This document shows positions 10,207 to 21,454 of a DNA stretch of 64,000 bases, in pieces (position 1 is the stretch's first letter; each line of letters opens with the position of its first letter). Made by a program: the position numbers and the translations under genes. The notes below the pieces were generated by a model. The model had not been told where the DNA came from, did no database searches, and worked only from the letters and a program-made list of their open reading frames with translations. Origin of the DNA: Microglena sp. YARC. Taxonomy: Eukaryota > Chlorophyta > Chlorophyceae > Chlamydomonadales > Chlamydomonadaceae. The stretch spans positions 37,747,186-37,811,185 of the forward strand of contig CM039462.1 in the NCBI GenBank assembly GCA_022414725.1, written 5' to 3'.

Positions 10207-11726
10207 AAGGGGGTGTTTTGAATGGACTCTTGGTAGGAATATTTGATTGCAAATTCCACAAGCGCCAAGGACTTATCCCAATCGTCGTGGTACGGCCCCA
10301 CGTAGTGGCGAATCATGTCCTCGATGACTCGGTTCATGCGTTCCGTCTGACCGTCAGTTCGAGGATGAAACGCAGTCGAAAACGCTTGTTGCGTGCCCAT
10401 CAATCTATGGAGAGCCACGCCAAAGTGGCCGGTGAATCGCGCATCGCGATCACTGAGGAGTTTCTTTGGGATACCATGATATCGGATGACACGATTCAGA
10501 TATAGGGAAGCGAATTCCTCTGCGTTTATCGTAGTATGACAAGGTTCGACATGAACCATCTTCGACAGTTTGTCGACGAACACTGCGATAGCATCATGGC
10601 CAGAAGAAGTTGGCGGAAGCGCCGTAATAAGGTCCGTGGAGACGCACTCCCAGAATTTCTCAGGAATTTCCACGGGAACCATGGTACCGTTAGGCTTTTC
10701 GTTTCCGGGCTTGTTTGTTTGGCACTTATGGCATTGTTGGACGAAGGAAGTAACATCTGCCGTGACTTTGGCCCAAGTAAAAGTGCGGGTGTGCAGCTCC
10801 AATGTCTTGGTGCGACCGCAATGGCCCATGTAAATTGGGTCGTGAGCTTCGCGGATAATATCTAGGCGAAGTGCCGCGTCGAGGGGGACACATAAAAATT
10901 CACGCCCGTACTTGTTCTTCTTGAACCAGTAACCGTTTCTGGAAAACTTATCGCGGAGGCGCTTGCAGCCCGGCGTGAAGTTTGAGTCGTTTTTGTATCC
11001 AGCCAAAATTCGATCCATGATGGACGAAGAGGAGGGAGTCGACGCAGCGGGCATATGCCGACTGCGTCGTCGCGTTTCCTTGACCGGAACCGAAGGTTCG
11101 GGGAGGACCGTCGGTGGGCGGGGTAGGATATCAGCGACTACGGGACCGACTGCAATAGGACGTTGCATTTTTGATCGAGGCCGGCATTCGCTGACCAAGA
11201 GAGAGAAGACCAACAGCTGGTGCGCAACCGCAACGTTGGCGGAGGCAGAGAGGTTGGGATTGCGGCTGACCGGGTCTGCCATATTATTGCGACCCGCGCG
11301 ATACTCCCAAGTATAGCTAAAGGGCGCAAAGTCCTCCTGCCATCGGCCCATGCGTCGTGAAAGGACCGCCTTGGTGTCAAAATACGTGAGCGGATTGTGG
11401 TCTGTGACCAATGTCATGTGGGAACCTTCGAGGTAGCATCGCCACTCGGTCAACGCGTGGACGATTGCTAGCATTTTTTGTTCCGTCGTTGTATAATTCA
11501 GCTCCGCTGGGATATACTTTTTGCTGGCGAAGGCGATGGGGTGTTTATCTTGTAAGAGCACCGCGCCCGTACCAAGCAAAGATGCGTCGGTAATGACTTC
11601 GAAAGGTTTGCTGAAATCCGGCAGTGCGAGGACTGGAGCTGATAGCAAAGCTTCTTTGAGGCCTTCGAATGAGACGAGATGTTCCTGTTTGAACAAGGTG
11701 CCTAGTTCACCCTTGATGTTAGACAA
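9996..11726 (-). pseudogene. RNase H and integrase, element A
   Basis: A 576-residue frame. RNase H carries VITDASLLGTGAVLL (first Asp), TEQKMLAIVHAL (Glu) and VTDHNPL (Asp). The integrase zinc finger is HCGRTKTLELH ... CHKCQ. The catalytic core shows STDLITALPP (Asp), LLSDRDARFTGHFG (Asp) and TDGQTERMNRVIED (Glu), so all catalytic residues of both enzymes are present. The frame is cut from the upstream RT by a TAA at 11760 and shifts out of frame after the LKAEVES segment. It is non-functional as a polyprotein unless stops are bypassed. Confidence 0.9.
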
Positions 11727-11759
11727 GGTTTGAAGAGGGGCAGCGAGAGACGAATAGCC

Positions 11760-12125
11760 TTAGATAAATTTGCGAAAATAATTGCACAAACCGAGGAATG
11801 AGCCGATCTCTTTCGCTGTTTTCGGAGTAGGCCAGTCACGGACTGTGCTAACCTTTTTCGGATCAACTTTAATTCCGTCGCGTCCAATGTAATGACCAAG
11901 GAATTTAACTTCTGTTTTGTTGAAGGAACATTTGGAGAGTTTCGCGTAGAATTCGTTGTCCTGGAGGACCTGGAGGACCGTGGCCAAGTTGGCCAAGTGC
12001 TCCGCCGGAGTGCGTCCGTAAACCAAGATATCGTCTAAGTGGACCACGACGAACTTGTGCAAGTAGGGCGCGACTATCTGGTTCATGACCGCCTGGAAAG
12101 TGGCTGGCGCGTTCGCCAAACCCAT
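11760..12125 (-). pseudogene. Reverse transcriptase palm fragment, element A
   Basis: MGLANAPATFQAVMN, then VVHLDDILVYG, where the usual YxDD is HLDD, and FLGHYIGRDGIKVDPKK. It is in the same frame as the upstream protease-RT frame (12147-13262), separated by one TAG where element B has CAG. A TAA ends it where B has CAA (FIQGYSS). The Tyr-to-His change in the catalytic loop and the two stops mark this RT as inactive. Confidence 0.9.
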
Positions 12126-12146
12126 CCCAAGGACTTTAAATTCATA

Positions 12147-13262
12147 CTAACCCATCGGGGTAGTAAACGCAGTCTTCGGCGCGTCCTCGTCCGAAATTCG
12201 TATTTGGTAATAACCAGACGTGAGGTCTAGGGAACTGAACAAAGTAGCTCCACCTAGACGATCAATGGTCTCGTCAATACGGGGAAGGGGACACCTATTT
12301 TTAATCGTGATGTTGTTGAGTGCTCGCCAATCGCAAACAACACGGTATCCCGTTTCACCCGGTTTTGCTATGATCATAATCGGCGCACCGTACGGGGACG
12401 AGCTCGGGGCGATGAATCCTTGCTGCAAAAGGTCGGAGACGTATTCCTCACACAGCAGGGTCTCGGCTGGACTCATGCGACGATTTCTGCGATAAGGCGC
12501 GTAAGCATTGTCTTGCGTTTTGATGACGTGAGGTATAACTCGATGGTTAGGAGTCCCCATAGGCAAATTATTGAAGACTTTGCGATACTTCCAAAGGAGA
12601 GCGCGCAGGTCGCTGGCCGAGATGAGCGTTTTGTCGTTGTGATCAAGGATGTTGTCGCGGATCCAATTTTCGAAATCCATGCTTGCCACCGGCGGACCAG
12701 GCAACGGCCCGTCGGACGGCAATAATTTTGTCAGCAATTTCGCCCGTTCATCGGCAGTGACGTTAGACGCCGGCAAATCCGCTCGTGTTTCGCGGACATT
12801 GACCATGGCATGGTTAGCCCCAGCCTTCAAAAGCTTTGCTGCCTTGCGACCCGTAATGACTGGGTCATCTGTTGACTTGCCCAAAAGTGCCATTGTGAAG
12901 AAGGAATGAGCCGTTTCGTCCCGCTGTCTGTTTATAGGGGTGATACAGCACCCGTACCGTTTGAGCGACAATGTCATGCGATCGTAGTCTAGGACGGCCC
13001 TTTCGTCGCGCATCCAGTCGGATCCCAGGATTAGGTCTAATCCTCCCGGAAGTTTGTTGACGACATGGACAAACACTTTGCCAACATATCTTTGTATGTG
13101 GATAGGGAGCGTGGCCGTCCCTCGGATTTTGATTATCCCGTCGTTAGCGCAAGTGAATCCGTCGCGTTCGTTTTCCCAAAGGCGGATGTGCAAACCGAGA
13201 TTATCAGCCGTTTGCTTTTCCATAAGACAACCCGTTGCGCCCGAATCCGCCAATGTGAGCAA
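12147..13262 (-). pseudogene. Protease and N-terminal reverse transcriptase, element A
   Basis: Starts at the retropepsin active site LADSGATGCLM, continues through KLPGGLDLILGSDWMRDE (the flap and second hydrophobic-glycine region), a linker with NHRVIPHVIKT, and RT blocks MSPAETLLCEEYV, FIAPSSSPYGAPIMI, VVCDWRALNNITIKN, FSSLDLTSGYYQIRI and KTAFTTPMG. It ends at a TAG in the middle of RT. The frame is the same as its neighbours on both sides. Confidence 0.92.
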
Positions 13263-14075
13263 TTACTTTGCTCCTGATCGGGCGTTGAACAGCATATCGG
13301 GGGCAGTCGCGGAGTTGACTTCGTATACCCGATTGGCTCGCGTCATGAGCACTGGGGAAGTATTCGTATTTCGTTGTGCGTGATTGCAACGGATGCACTT
13401 CGTTGACCGTCTGGCAGCGATTTGTTTAACGCGAAATTTGGGATCCAATGCCTCCGACCACCAGTGTTTTTTTCGACGGGTTTCAACCGGACTGGGGATG
13501 CCCTCCTCAGGTGCGGGGCCAAAGTATACTGCCTTGGTCACGTCGTTGATCGCGTGCCAATCCTTTTTGATTTGGACGGCCCGTTCGGAGTCGGGGGGGT
13601 CATACCATACTTGGATGTTGACCTTATTCGAAGGTGACCCCTTGGGGTGGGGTTTCATATGGTGATCGGACGATTGATACTCCTTAAATAACTCCATACC
13701 TTGGAGGAGACTGGAGACATGTTAATCGTTACTTGCATTTTTCGGGAGGATGAACATACCGGATGTGTCGAAGGGTGCATCGTTTTTGCATTCCCAATAG
13801 TGTTCTAACACCGACACGACGTCTTCCGGAATGGGGTGCGCGTATATGAACTCGTTAGCGATTGAGACTCGCATGCCAAACTCCGTAGAGAACTTCAGTG
13901 GACAAGGGGACGACAAGGCATTAGTAGAAGTTACATCAATAGTTGGGGTTAAGCCCAAGTTAGAAAACAGTTCATCTTGAACTTGTAACAAGAGCTCAAG
14001 TGGCTCGACTACTACTACTTTATCGTCGCCCATTACACGATCCAGGCTTGTCAATACCTGACCGGCCGGTTCCTA
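13263..14075 (-). pseudogene. Pol N-terminal region upstream of protease, element A
   Basis: Runs from a TAG at 14073-14075, which in element B also separates gag and pol at the matching position, down to a TAA at 13263-13265 where B has CAG. A further TAA at 13722-13724 stands where B has AAA. Recognisable only by comparison with B: GLTPTIDVTSTN, VYAHP/IYAHP, LEHYWE, QVWYDPPDSE, DWHAIN and VYFGP. The function of this spacer between Gag and protease is unknown. It lies in frame with the protease. Confidence 0.8.
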
Positions 14076-14694
14076 TTCCCAAATTGGGATGGGACCGTTG
14101 CCGTCAAGGACCCAGTCGGGACATGTAGTCTCATTGAGGGCAGGCCAGTTAGGCAAGTCCCGCGTGCGGCAGCGTCCGTCAGCATTAAGCGACCGCACAT
14201 GTCTTCATGTAGCGGAAACAGAAGAAGCAGCGAGCTCCGTTCTGAAGCCAGATGGTTTGCCTGACGCTGACCGATTTGTTCATGTGCATGGCATTCTGAG
14301 GGTCTTGACCCAAAAAATCGGGGGTCCGCGGCCCGCTGGGCTGTGAACAGCCCCGACCAGCACCCTGTCCGTATCCTCCTCGACCACCACGGCCCGCGCC
14401 GCGGCTAATAGAGCCTCTTCCGAACGTGCGATCAGCACCTTGCAAACTGAGGACCTGCGACTTTGGCGATCCACCCAGCTTGCCGATGTGCGCTGGTTGC
14501 GTCGCACTACGTCCTCCACCACCTCGGCCACCGGCCGGGTTGCGACTACTGTTGGCCGCCAGTTTGGGGCTCTTGGCTGGGCGAGAGTTCATCTCCCCGC
14601 CGTCATCGGTGGCCCTTAGGCCCTGCGAAGAAAAAGAATCAGTGTCAGAATCGGAGGGGGGGGGAGTTGGTAAATTGGACGCGATTGAATGCAA
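14076..14694 (-). pseudogene. Gag C-terminus with Cys cluster, element A
   Basis: A Gly/Arg-rich basic region (GAGRGGRGGYGQGAGRG) is followed by NAMHMNKSVSVRQTIW and RCFFCFRYMKTC, a C-x2-C-x6-C cluster that also occurs in Gag of B and E in place of the usual CCHC knuckle. After a frameshift the conserved ending (GNGPIPIWE then TAG) follows. It probably acted as the nucleocapsid, RNA-binding part. Confidence 0.8.
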
Positions 14695-14747
14695 GGTCCT
14701 TACCCGGGTACTTAGTATCCGCTAGGCGCTTGAATGGATACCTCGAC

Positions 14748-15818
14748 TTAGTTTTGATTAGCGTAACCTCCCCTCTGATGGCGATCGTGCTTGTCCGTCA
14801 AGGATTTGCCACGAGCGGCGACAACTTTCCTCGCCTCGTCCAATTGCAGATAGCGGAACAAATCCTCCATCGTCTCGAACATAGTACCAGACTCGCGCCG
14901 AGAGTGTGCACCGGCGCGTAGTTCGTTGGAGAGTCCCGTACGAAACAAATTTAGCTTTTCGCGATCGGTGAGATCGGGGACTTTGCGAAATTCCGACTTG
15001 ATGGCGTGGTAATAATTCTGCAAGGATCGAGTATCTTGGCGGAAGCCACCTTCGTGTAGTTTGGTGAGAGCGACGTGTGATTCCGTTAATAGCTCGGGCA
15101 GGAGGAGCGATTCCGCCCATGTCACGATTCCCATGAAATCCAACCCGTCCAACTCATTGCTAGACCAAGCCTCGTCGTAAGTGATGCGGAGTTGGCCAGT
15201 GAACGCGCCCGACAGATGTGGAACAATGCGGTCGAACGGACCAAGGTAACCGTCGGCGAACTGGAGCTCGAGGATCGTGACAACATTGAATACCCATCGG
15301 CGCAACTTAGCCCTAGAGCATTTGTCCGACAGTTTGTGTTCAATGAGACGTAATTCCTTTCGCATTTCAGTAACACGCTTGGCGAACCCATTGTCGTGAT
15401 CAGAGTGACGAGTGGCGCGGTTGGCGGGAGGAGGGGTGATCGGCGGGAGCGAACCGGGCTCACCTGGCGGGCCTTCTGGGGCCAGGTGTGTGTCCGCGCG
15501 AGCCTGTCGCGTCGGCGAAGGGGTGTCTGCAGGCAGCGTAGCTGCGCGCTTCGCACGAGGTCGAACAGGGGCCGGGGGGCCCGCCGAAGGTACTTCGGGC
15601 AACGTTGGAGGCTCGGGCTGAGTAGCCCGAGGAGCGCGAGCCGAGATCGGTGTGACAGGTGGAACCTGGCGGGGCGAACCTGCGGAATCGGCTAAGTCGT
15701 GGTCCGATGCCGAGTAGTCGGAGACCGAAAAGGGGCCGTCGGGTGGTATGGGAGCGACGGTCGGTGCTGTCGGCAGGGAAGGGGTAGCGCCCCCCCGCGG
15801 GATCGAACCACGTTGCAT
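14748..15818 (-). pseudogene. Gag capsid region, element A
   Basis: 356 residues: a Pro/Ala-rich N-terminal linker, then a capsid-like helical domain with RIVPHLSGAFTGQLRITYDE, LQNYYHAIKSEFRKVPDL, REKLNLFRTGLSNELR and TMFETMEDLFRYLQLDEAR, matching Gag of element B closely. A TAA at its upstream edge (15870) and a frameshift at its end break the protein. Confidence 0.88.
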
Positions 15819-15869
15819 TTTGCTAGTGAGACCACCCGAAGGGGCATAGACGTCGGGGATTCGAAATGG

Positions 15870-16799
15870 TTATGGTCCAAACGCCGGGGCTATCTGAGCG
15901 ATAGCTAGTGTATCAAACAACCCTGAATTCCCCACAACCCGCACCTGCCTGTCAGGTGCTCGAGGCAACGTCTCGTCCATTTTGTCGTCATTGGCCTCCG
16001 CCGCTGGGTAGTGAGCGAGCAGCTTAGAGCCTTTGAGGGCGGCGTCCTTGTCGGCGATGTCCTTGATGTTCAAAGGCATATATTCCATCCATTTCTGCTT
16101 TCGCATCTTGGATGCCTGGTACAGACAGGTCATACTGTCGCGGAGATCATCAATCGCCTGCAGCGATTCCACGATGTTCTCGGACTCGCAGTCCAGGAGG
16201 AGCCCGTCAAAGTACTCGTTCATATGCGCCGCCAACTTTGCGCTGGCATAAGGCGCGACGGGGTGGTCCGCGGAGTGGTAGTAGAGAAGACCATCCGACT
16301 TCGCAGCCTTGGCATAGGTTGGCGACGCCTTAATCTGGCGACCGCGCAAAAACGCCTGCTTGCGCGCAGAGATGGGGTCCAGAGGGGCGGCGTCGTCCTG
16401 ACGAGCGGACTGAGGAAGCGCATGCTTGCGCCCGACAGTCCTGCTGTTCCCAACCCCATGGAAGAGGGCGGCGTCGCTGGTAGAACCGCCAGGGTCCTCA
16501 GTGTCCATCGGCACAGTCTCGTTGCGCACCGCAGCAGCGTGGTGCGCCGCGATCATGGCCAGGACATCTGCTGGGGTAAGGGCGGTGGTAGAGGCAGCAG
16601 CAGGAGCAGCGACTGGGCGCTTCCCGAAGGCGACGTTCTCGCGAGTCAGCTGCGCGACGACCTCAGTCAAGCGAGCGTTCTCAGCGAGAATGGGGGCGAA
16701 CTCTGCGTGGGGGGAAGGACGTGACGAGTTAGGCAATGGCGTCGGTTTGGGGGGAAACAGTGTGCGATTCACGGGCAAAACATTGCAAGGGGTACCCAA
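15870..16799 (-). pseudogene. Gag middle region, element A
   Basis: 309 residues with coiled-coil-like text near the start (ENARLTEVVAQLTREN) and a helical region resembling residues 150-300 of element B Gag (AYASAKLAAHMNEYFDGLL; KMDETLPRAPDRQVRVV). Overlaps the preceding frame by about 30 bp in a different frame, so a small indel has separated the two. No enzyme motif is seen. Confidence 0.75.
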
Positions 16800-17614
16800 G
16801 CGGGAAGGTGTGTCCTCAATATGCGCTCACCTGCTTGAGATCGGGTAAGGTCGGTCTGTGTAGCCTCGAGCTCGGTCTCTTTAGCCTCGAGCGCTGCGAG
16901 CAACGCATCCATAGCGGACTTGGCGGTCGCCGCGGCCAAGGTGAAAGCGGCCTGGAGGTCGCACACTTCCTGGCGACTGTTAGCCAGATCCCTGCCGAGG
17001 GAGTAGTGGCTGTTTAACAGCTCTTGCCGCTCCTTAGGATAGCCATTGGCCAATGCGGCCTCGGTAGCCGCGCTGGAGGCGGCGAGGTGCTGCACCAGGT
17101 CAGCGATGTTGGCGTCCTTAGCGGATACCGCCGTCGTAAACTGGTCGGTAAGGGCCGAGTTGGCGATGGCGGCCTGATCGAGCTGCGCGCGGAGGTGCCG
17201 AATTTGCTCCGCCGCGATCAGGTGCCCAGGCATGTGCTCATGCCGCCTGCGCTCTGCGCCAGCGTGATAGCTAGCTGCGACCTCCTCGAGGCAAGGCCCG
17301 GCCAGCGTCGTCGCCGTCGTCGTTGGGGCAATGCCCGCGCTCATAGGCGGGGCAGCGGTCGGCGCACCCGAGGGTGCCGCCAGACCACCGAAGCTGGCAA
17401 CCAGAGGCTGCAGCGTACCCACTGAGACAGAGGGCCGCGCGTCGGCAGATGCGGACTCATCGAGCGTCGCACCGAGCTCAGTGTCGGGCTCAGTGTCAGA
17501 CGACGCCATCCCTTCAGGATTGGTGTCGACCACTGAAATCGTAGGCTGTGCAGCCGCGTCGTCAGTAACCATGGTTGTTCTGTGTGATGCCATTCTGCAC
17601 AGGCAACAGAACAA
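16769..17614 (-). pseudogene. Gag N-terminus with long coiled coil, element A
   Basis: 281 residues. After a Ser/Thr/Asp-rich N-terminus and an Ala/Pro linker comes a long predicted coiled coil (about residues 110-265; for example EQIRHLRAQLDQ and ALEAKETELEATQTDL), consistent with Gag self-assembly. I favour the second Met (MASHRTT) as start because the relic at 2580-3060 is conserved from the equivalent place, but the first Met lies only a few codons upstream. Confidence 0.75.
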
Positions 17615-18335
17615 GTCAGTTGGCTGGACAGGGATCAGTGGTGGGCAAGAGAGGGAGAATGACTCGCAACTTCAAGGGGCCAAAACAAAATCACCTGCCA
17701 CAGGGACTAGTAAATTTTGCGAGCGTAACGAGCTGATAATGCCTCAAGCGTAACTGTATATGACGTGTTCGTCCAGAATACGATGAGGGATAAAAGCACT
17801 GCAAAGGCACGAACCACAGGGCAACCAGGAAGGACAATGACGAATCGAATTGCGAGACAGGATGAGCAAACGTGCAGGTGGATAGCAACAAAAGATGATG
17901 CAGCAAGCAGGAAGAGTCGCAGGACAGGCTCGTGAAGTACGCTAATTAAAGCAAGTACGGCCTAAGTGGCAAATGGAGCCGATGCTGCACGATTGATCAA
18001 GCCCCGCTCAAGATGCTCGGGAATAGAGCGTTAGAAGCTATGACCAAAAGGACAGGACGTGAATGCAAGAGTCGAGAGCGTAGGCCATACAAGGCAGGAC
18101 AGGCTAGGAAAAGATGTCCATGCAAGACAGGTCGTAGGCGGCCTAGGACGTGTCGAGCCGAACAGGACCGTGCACTGCGAGAACCGAACAGTCGCTACGT
18201 GTCTTCGAAGCCTACAGGGAAGAGCAGGAACAGCGAGCAGCAAATGCCAGAAAGCCGACAGGATGTCCTGGCGGGTGCGATTAATTCGAAGAAAATTCGT
18301 ATGCGTGCGTATGTGTATGCGTGAGGTCCCTAAGG
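17615..18335 (-). other. 5' leader of element A
   Basis: About 700 bp between primer site and gag, with no long frame. Contains repeated CATGCAAGACAGG / GGCCATACAAGGCAGG-like blocks that are shared with the relic at 3060-3900. Packaging or dimerisation signals would be expected here, but none can be named from sequence. Confidence 0.6.
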
Positions 18336-18357
18336 AACGAAACCAGCTACGCTACCA
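18336..18357 (-). promoter_or_regulatory. tRNA primer binding site of element A
   Basis: The plus strand reads GAACGAAACCAGCTACGCTA followed by CCA, one base from the LTR. It looks like the T-loop and 3' end of an initiator-Met type tRNA (GCTACCA end), so the minus strand is its complement starting TGGTAGCG. Confidence 0.8.
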
Positions 18358-18358
18358 G

Positions 18359-18703
18359 TGTAACAGCTCAGGATGCTCCTAGCAGCTTGAGGGGTTATCT
18401 AGGGAACGTGATGCGTGATGTGTGTTTACGGGTATGTCGATATGAGTGAACTAGCAGAACAGGGGAAGGTTTACCTAGGTAGGGATGTCGAGTGGCTTGG
18501 AAGGAACGTCTTCGTGGAAGGAGTAGAAGGGTTCATTCCGAGTAGCTCGTGTCTATGTACGCAACGTGTGCGTTGTGAGAGATGAGGCAGTACATGGGTA
18601 TGGTACTGTATCATGTGCGTTCGTCACGTGGCTTACGGGTACGGTGTACCTGTATGCCTTGCTGGATGGCCAGAGTACCCGTGAAGGGTTCTGTACCGTT
18701 ACA
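18359..18703 (-). repeat. 5' LTR of element A
   Basis: 345 bp, TG...CA ends, followed by the target duplication TATTC at 18704-18708. Confidence 0.95.
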
Positions 18704-18708
18704 TATTC

Positions 18709-19193
18709 TCTGAATGGATCCCAAATCAAGGATGATATTATGACAATAACTAAAGTAGAGATCCCCCGCTGGCTCATAAGTATCAGGATATATGGAATGA
18801 TAATATGAGGTACTTACAGTATCAGATTTAGAATACAAATGTGGAGACTGGGTAGTTGAGACTGTTGCTTTTAAGTGATCTATGATACCGGTAGGAAGTG
18901 CAAAAGGATACCAATGTTCATCAGGGGCAGAAATTTGGATGGTAATCTTGGGGGCTGTACATGGGGCACTCCAGAGATTAATTCCTAAATAGCTCTAGTC
19001 CTATTCCATTGGTCCATAGTGCTAGGAGGCATGGCCACTAAGTGCCATAGGAAGGGTAGCCATCCAAGACAAGCTGCTTGACAATCTTGGACAGGAAGGC
19101 AGCAAAACTCCTGGGGCGAGTTGGGAAGGTAGGGTTGAACATGGAGATCAGGATGGCATCCTCGAGGCTCCAGGTCATGCTCAATTCATTGGC
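18709..19193. other. Unique flank between elements A and D
   Basis: About 490 bp in which I see no gene, repeat or motif. It is probably the host DNA into which both elements inserted. Confidence 0.5.
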
Positions 19194-19197
19194 ACGG

Positions 19198-20178
19198 TGT
19201 CACACGCGATTGCGTGTTTACCTACGTAACACTAAAAGCAAGGGAAATACCTTGTACACGCACACACACACCAAGAGCAGACTCCGACCAGACCTGTGCC
19301 CAGGTAGCCCAGATCTGGCTGAGTCAACCCGCCGTACATTTCCGCCTAGTGGCCAGCTACCCACAGCTACCTAGGATCGGTTACACATACGCGCCCAGGC
19401 CGCGTCACAAGCGCAGCTTGCGTGACACGCGGGCGCTTGTCTGAACACGAGACATAACAATCCTGTGCCATTAAGCGAATCTCCTTTCGCCTGAGCAAAT
19501 CTCCTTTCGCCAGCACAGGCAAAGCCATACCCTAAGGACAGAAGAGTTTATAGTCAATTGAGACGACCAATTCTCTCTCATTCTACTATCAAACCCTTGT
19601 CCAGGTGCGTCGATGCTGTCGTCGGGATAAGTCACTGCTAGGCGCTACTTGCGCACCTACCCCATGCAGTGTTTGCCTTGTCGTGACACCAACCCGTCAC
19701 GACAATCCAATACAACTGTCACGCATCGTGAATAATCATCTTAGGCTCTTGCGCCGCTTGACCCCTGTCGTGCATTGCAATCCCGCCTTGCCGACCTTTT
19801 CCGGCAAGCTATGTAGACACTCGCGCGTTCACTTAGAAACCGCAGTTTTATCTTCTATTGTTCCTAGAACAAATTGTAACTCATTCTACTATCAAACCCT
19901 TGTCCAGAACCACCACGGATTCAAAGTCTGCGTCTCCAAGCCCCTGTCGTTACCGACTCCCGGAACCTGTCTACCTACGGTCGCCTCCAGTACCCTCCCC
20001 GAGCATTGACAACCCCCGTCTGCCGGACTTCAGAAGGAGACTCCGGTCAACCCCTCTCCTTTCGCCTCGACTCCACAACTGCCGAAAGTCCAACCCCTCG
20101 GAACGGTGAGACGTCACCGTCAGTACTGACGACGGTGCTTCCAACCCCTCGGTAACGCGGCTACCGGAGTACAGAACA
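19198..20178 (+). repeat. 5' LTR of element D
   Basis: 981 bp shared with 32980-33960. Begins TGTCACACG. The shared part ends in CAGAACA; the 3' copy continues 35 bp further to GTGACA, but here the sequence goes on differently (CCCCATCAC...). The 134-codon frame inside is present in both LTRs only because the LTRs are identical, and I do not call it a gene. Confidence 0.9.
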
Positions 20179-21454
20179 CCCCATCACTTGGTACTCCCTG
20201 CCAGGGCTTTAGATTTTTTTTTCTGGACGGACACAAAGCTACCCACGGGACATACCCTAGGGACGCTTTCTCACACTTTGAGCCAGCAAGCAAAGCGATC
20301 ACTTTGAGGCAGCGAACCCATAGCCCTTTGCTGCTGATTGGATAAAGTCTGTATACATATAGATTGGACTTAATTAACCCAACCTACTTGCTGTAACCAT
20401 AGTCTGGAATTAATTATCCCATTCTAACAACGCACATACAGACTCCATAACTATACTGATCAACTATAGATCGGGCGCACTTATCCTCCATTGCTCCTCC
20501 TACGTTACGAGTCGACGCAACTCACTAGCAGCCCCTAGAGGATTTAAGAACCCCACCCACCTTGCGGTTCCCCACCCAAGACTCCCACATCAGAACCACT
20601 CTGATCCCTGCTTTGTGATCTCACCAACACCAGCAACCACATTTGCTGTAAAGAGAACCCATCACACAACCTTGTCAATTTGAGCCCGCCCTCTCAATTC
20701 AGAGACAGTACCGGTACCGTACTTCTGAACATCGAGACGGATATTACTGACTTGCTGATACCGGAGACTTGCTGATACGGACGACTTGCTGATACCGAAG
20801 ACTTGCTGATACCGACATACCCAAACATTCCAACTCATACCAGCATTTGCATCCATTAACCAAACAAATCACCAATTCAATTGGACCAACTGCTCTATAC
20901 TAATCAGTTGCCCACCCCTTCCCACCGTGCGTAGGACTACCTGATCTCAAGTTCGTCGGAGGAGACTACCCACCACCTCGCTAGGTACGGGCATCTTCCT
21001 CACTCTCTGACCTCAGACCTATCGCTTACGCCATCCGGCAACGGCGAAGGGCCGCCCAATTTGAGTTGAATCCTTGTTTCAGATACAAACAACCACACTC
21101 TTCCAAAACACACGCCATAAGGCTGCCCAATTTTTGGTTAGACTACTGTTACGAGTACGCCATCTGCATCTTTCAAACAGCACGCCGTTAGGCCGCCTTT
21201 TTTTACTTGCACTACTATTCACAACTACCTACTTAACAAACAACAAAAAAAAAAAGCAACGGCGAAGGGCCGCCTTTTTTTTATTGGACCCCTGCTCCAC
21301 CACACCTTCTTTCAGAACTACACTTCTGAAGAAACCAAGCCAGATACATCTGCGCTACTCTACCAACATACACATTCGTTCAGGTACCATCAGGACACAA
21401 GCCTTGGTAAACACGTGGAACAAACCCACCCCTGAACAACTAACACAACACACA
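20179..21454 (+). other. Long leader of element D with internal repeats
   Basis: No gene. Contains four tandem units of about 17 bp with core ACTTGCTGATAC (20749-20818) and four spaced copies of a GGC(A)ACGGCGAAGGGCCGCC-like block (about 21030, 21118, 21180, 21259), the later ones ending in T-runs. A possible primer site TGGTACTCCCTGCCAGGG starts at 20190, 12 bp inside the LTR edge, but no tRNA could be matched. Confidence 0.55.

Larger units (their letters stand above)
8954..18703 (-). mobile_element. Ty3/gypsy chromovirus element A, full length, inactive
   Basis: A complete LTR retrotransposon of about 9.75 kb with 345-bp LTRs, the 5-bp target duplication TATTC (8949-8953, 18704-18708), a tRNA primer site next to the 5' LTR and a polypurine tract next to the 3' LTR. 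The order on the minus strand is gag, protease, RT, RNase H, integrase, chromodomain, which is chromovirus order. The LTRs differ at six of 345 positions by my count, so the insertion is moderately recent. The gag frame is broken several times and pol has five in-frame stops plus one frameshift. Element B is its closest relative in the window. Confidence 0.95.

Noticed and set aside
9996..14075. Reassignment of TAA/TAG to glutamine in this organism
   Set aside because: Stops at Gln positions in A and Gln-compatible positions in E invite this idea, but element D, which is young, ends its gag, RT, integrase and last frames with TAG, and reading through them gives unnatural text. E also has an in-frame TGA. 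Mutational decay explains the data better.
19605..20009. 134-codon frame in both LTRs of element D (also 33387-33791)
   Set aside because: Conserved only because the LTRs are near-identical; composition is not protein-like and nothing is recognised.
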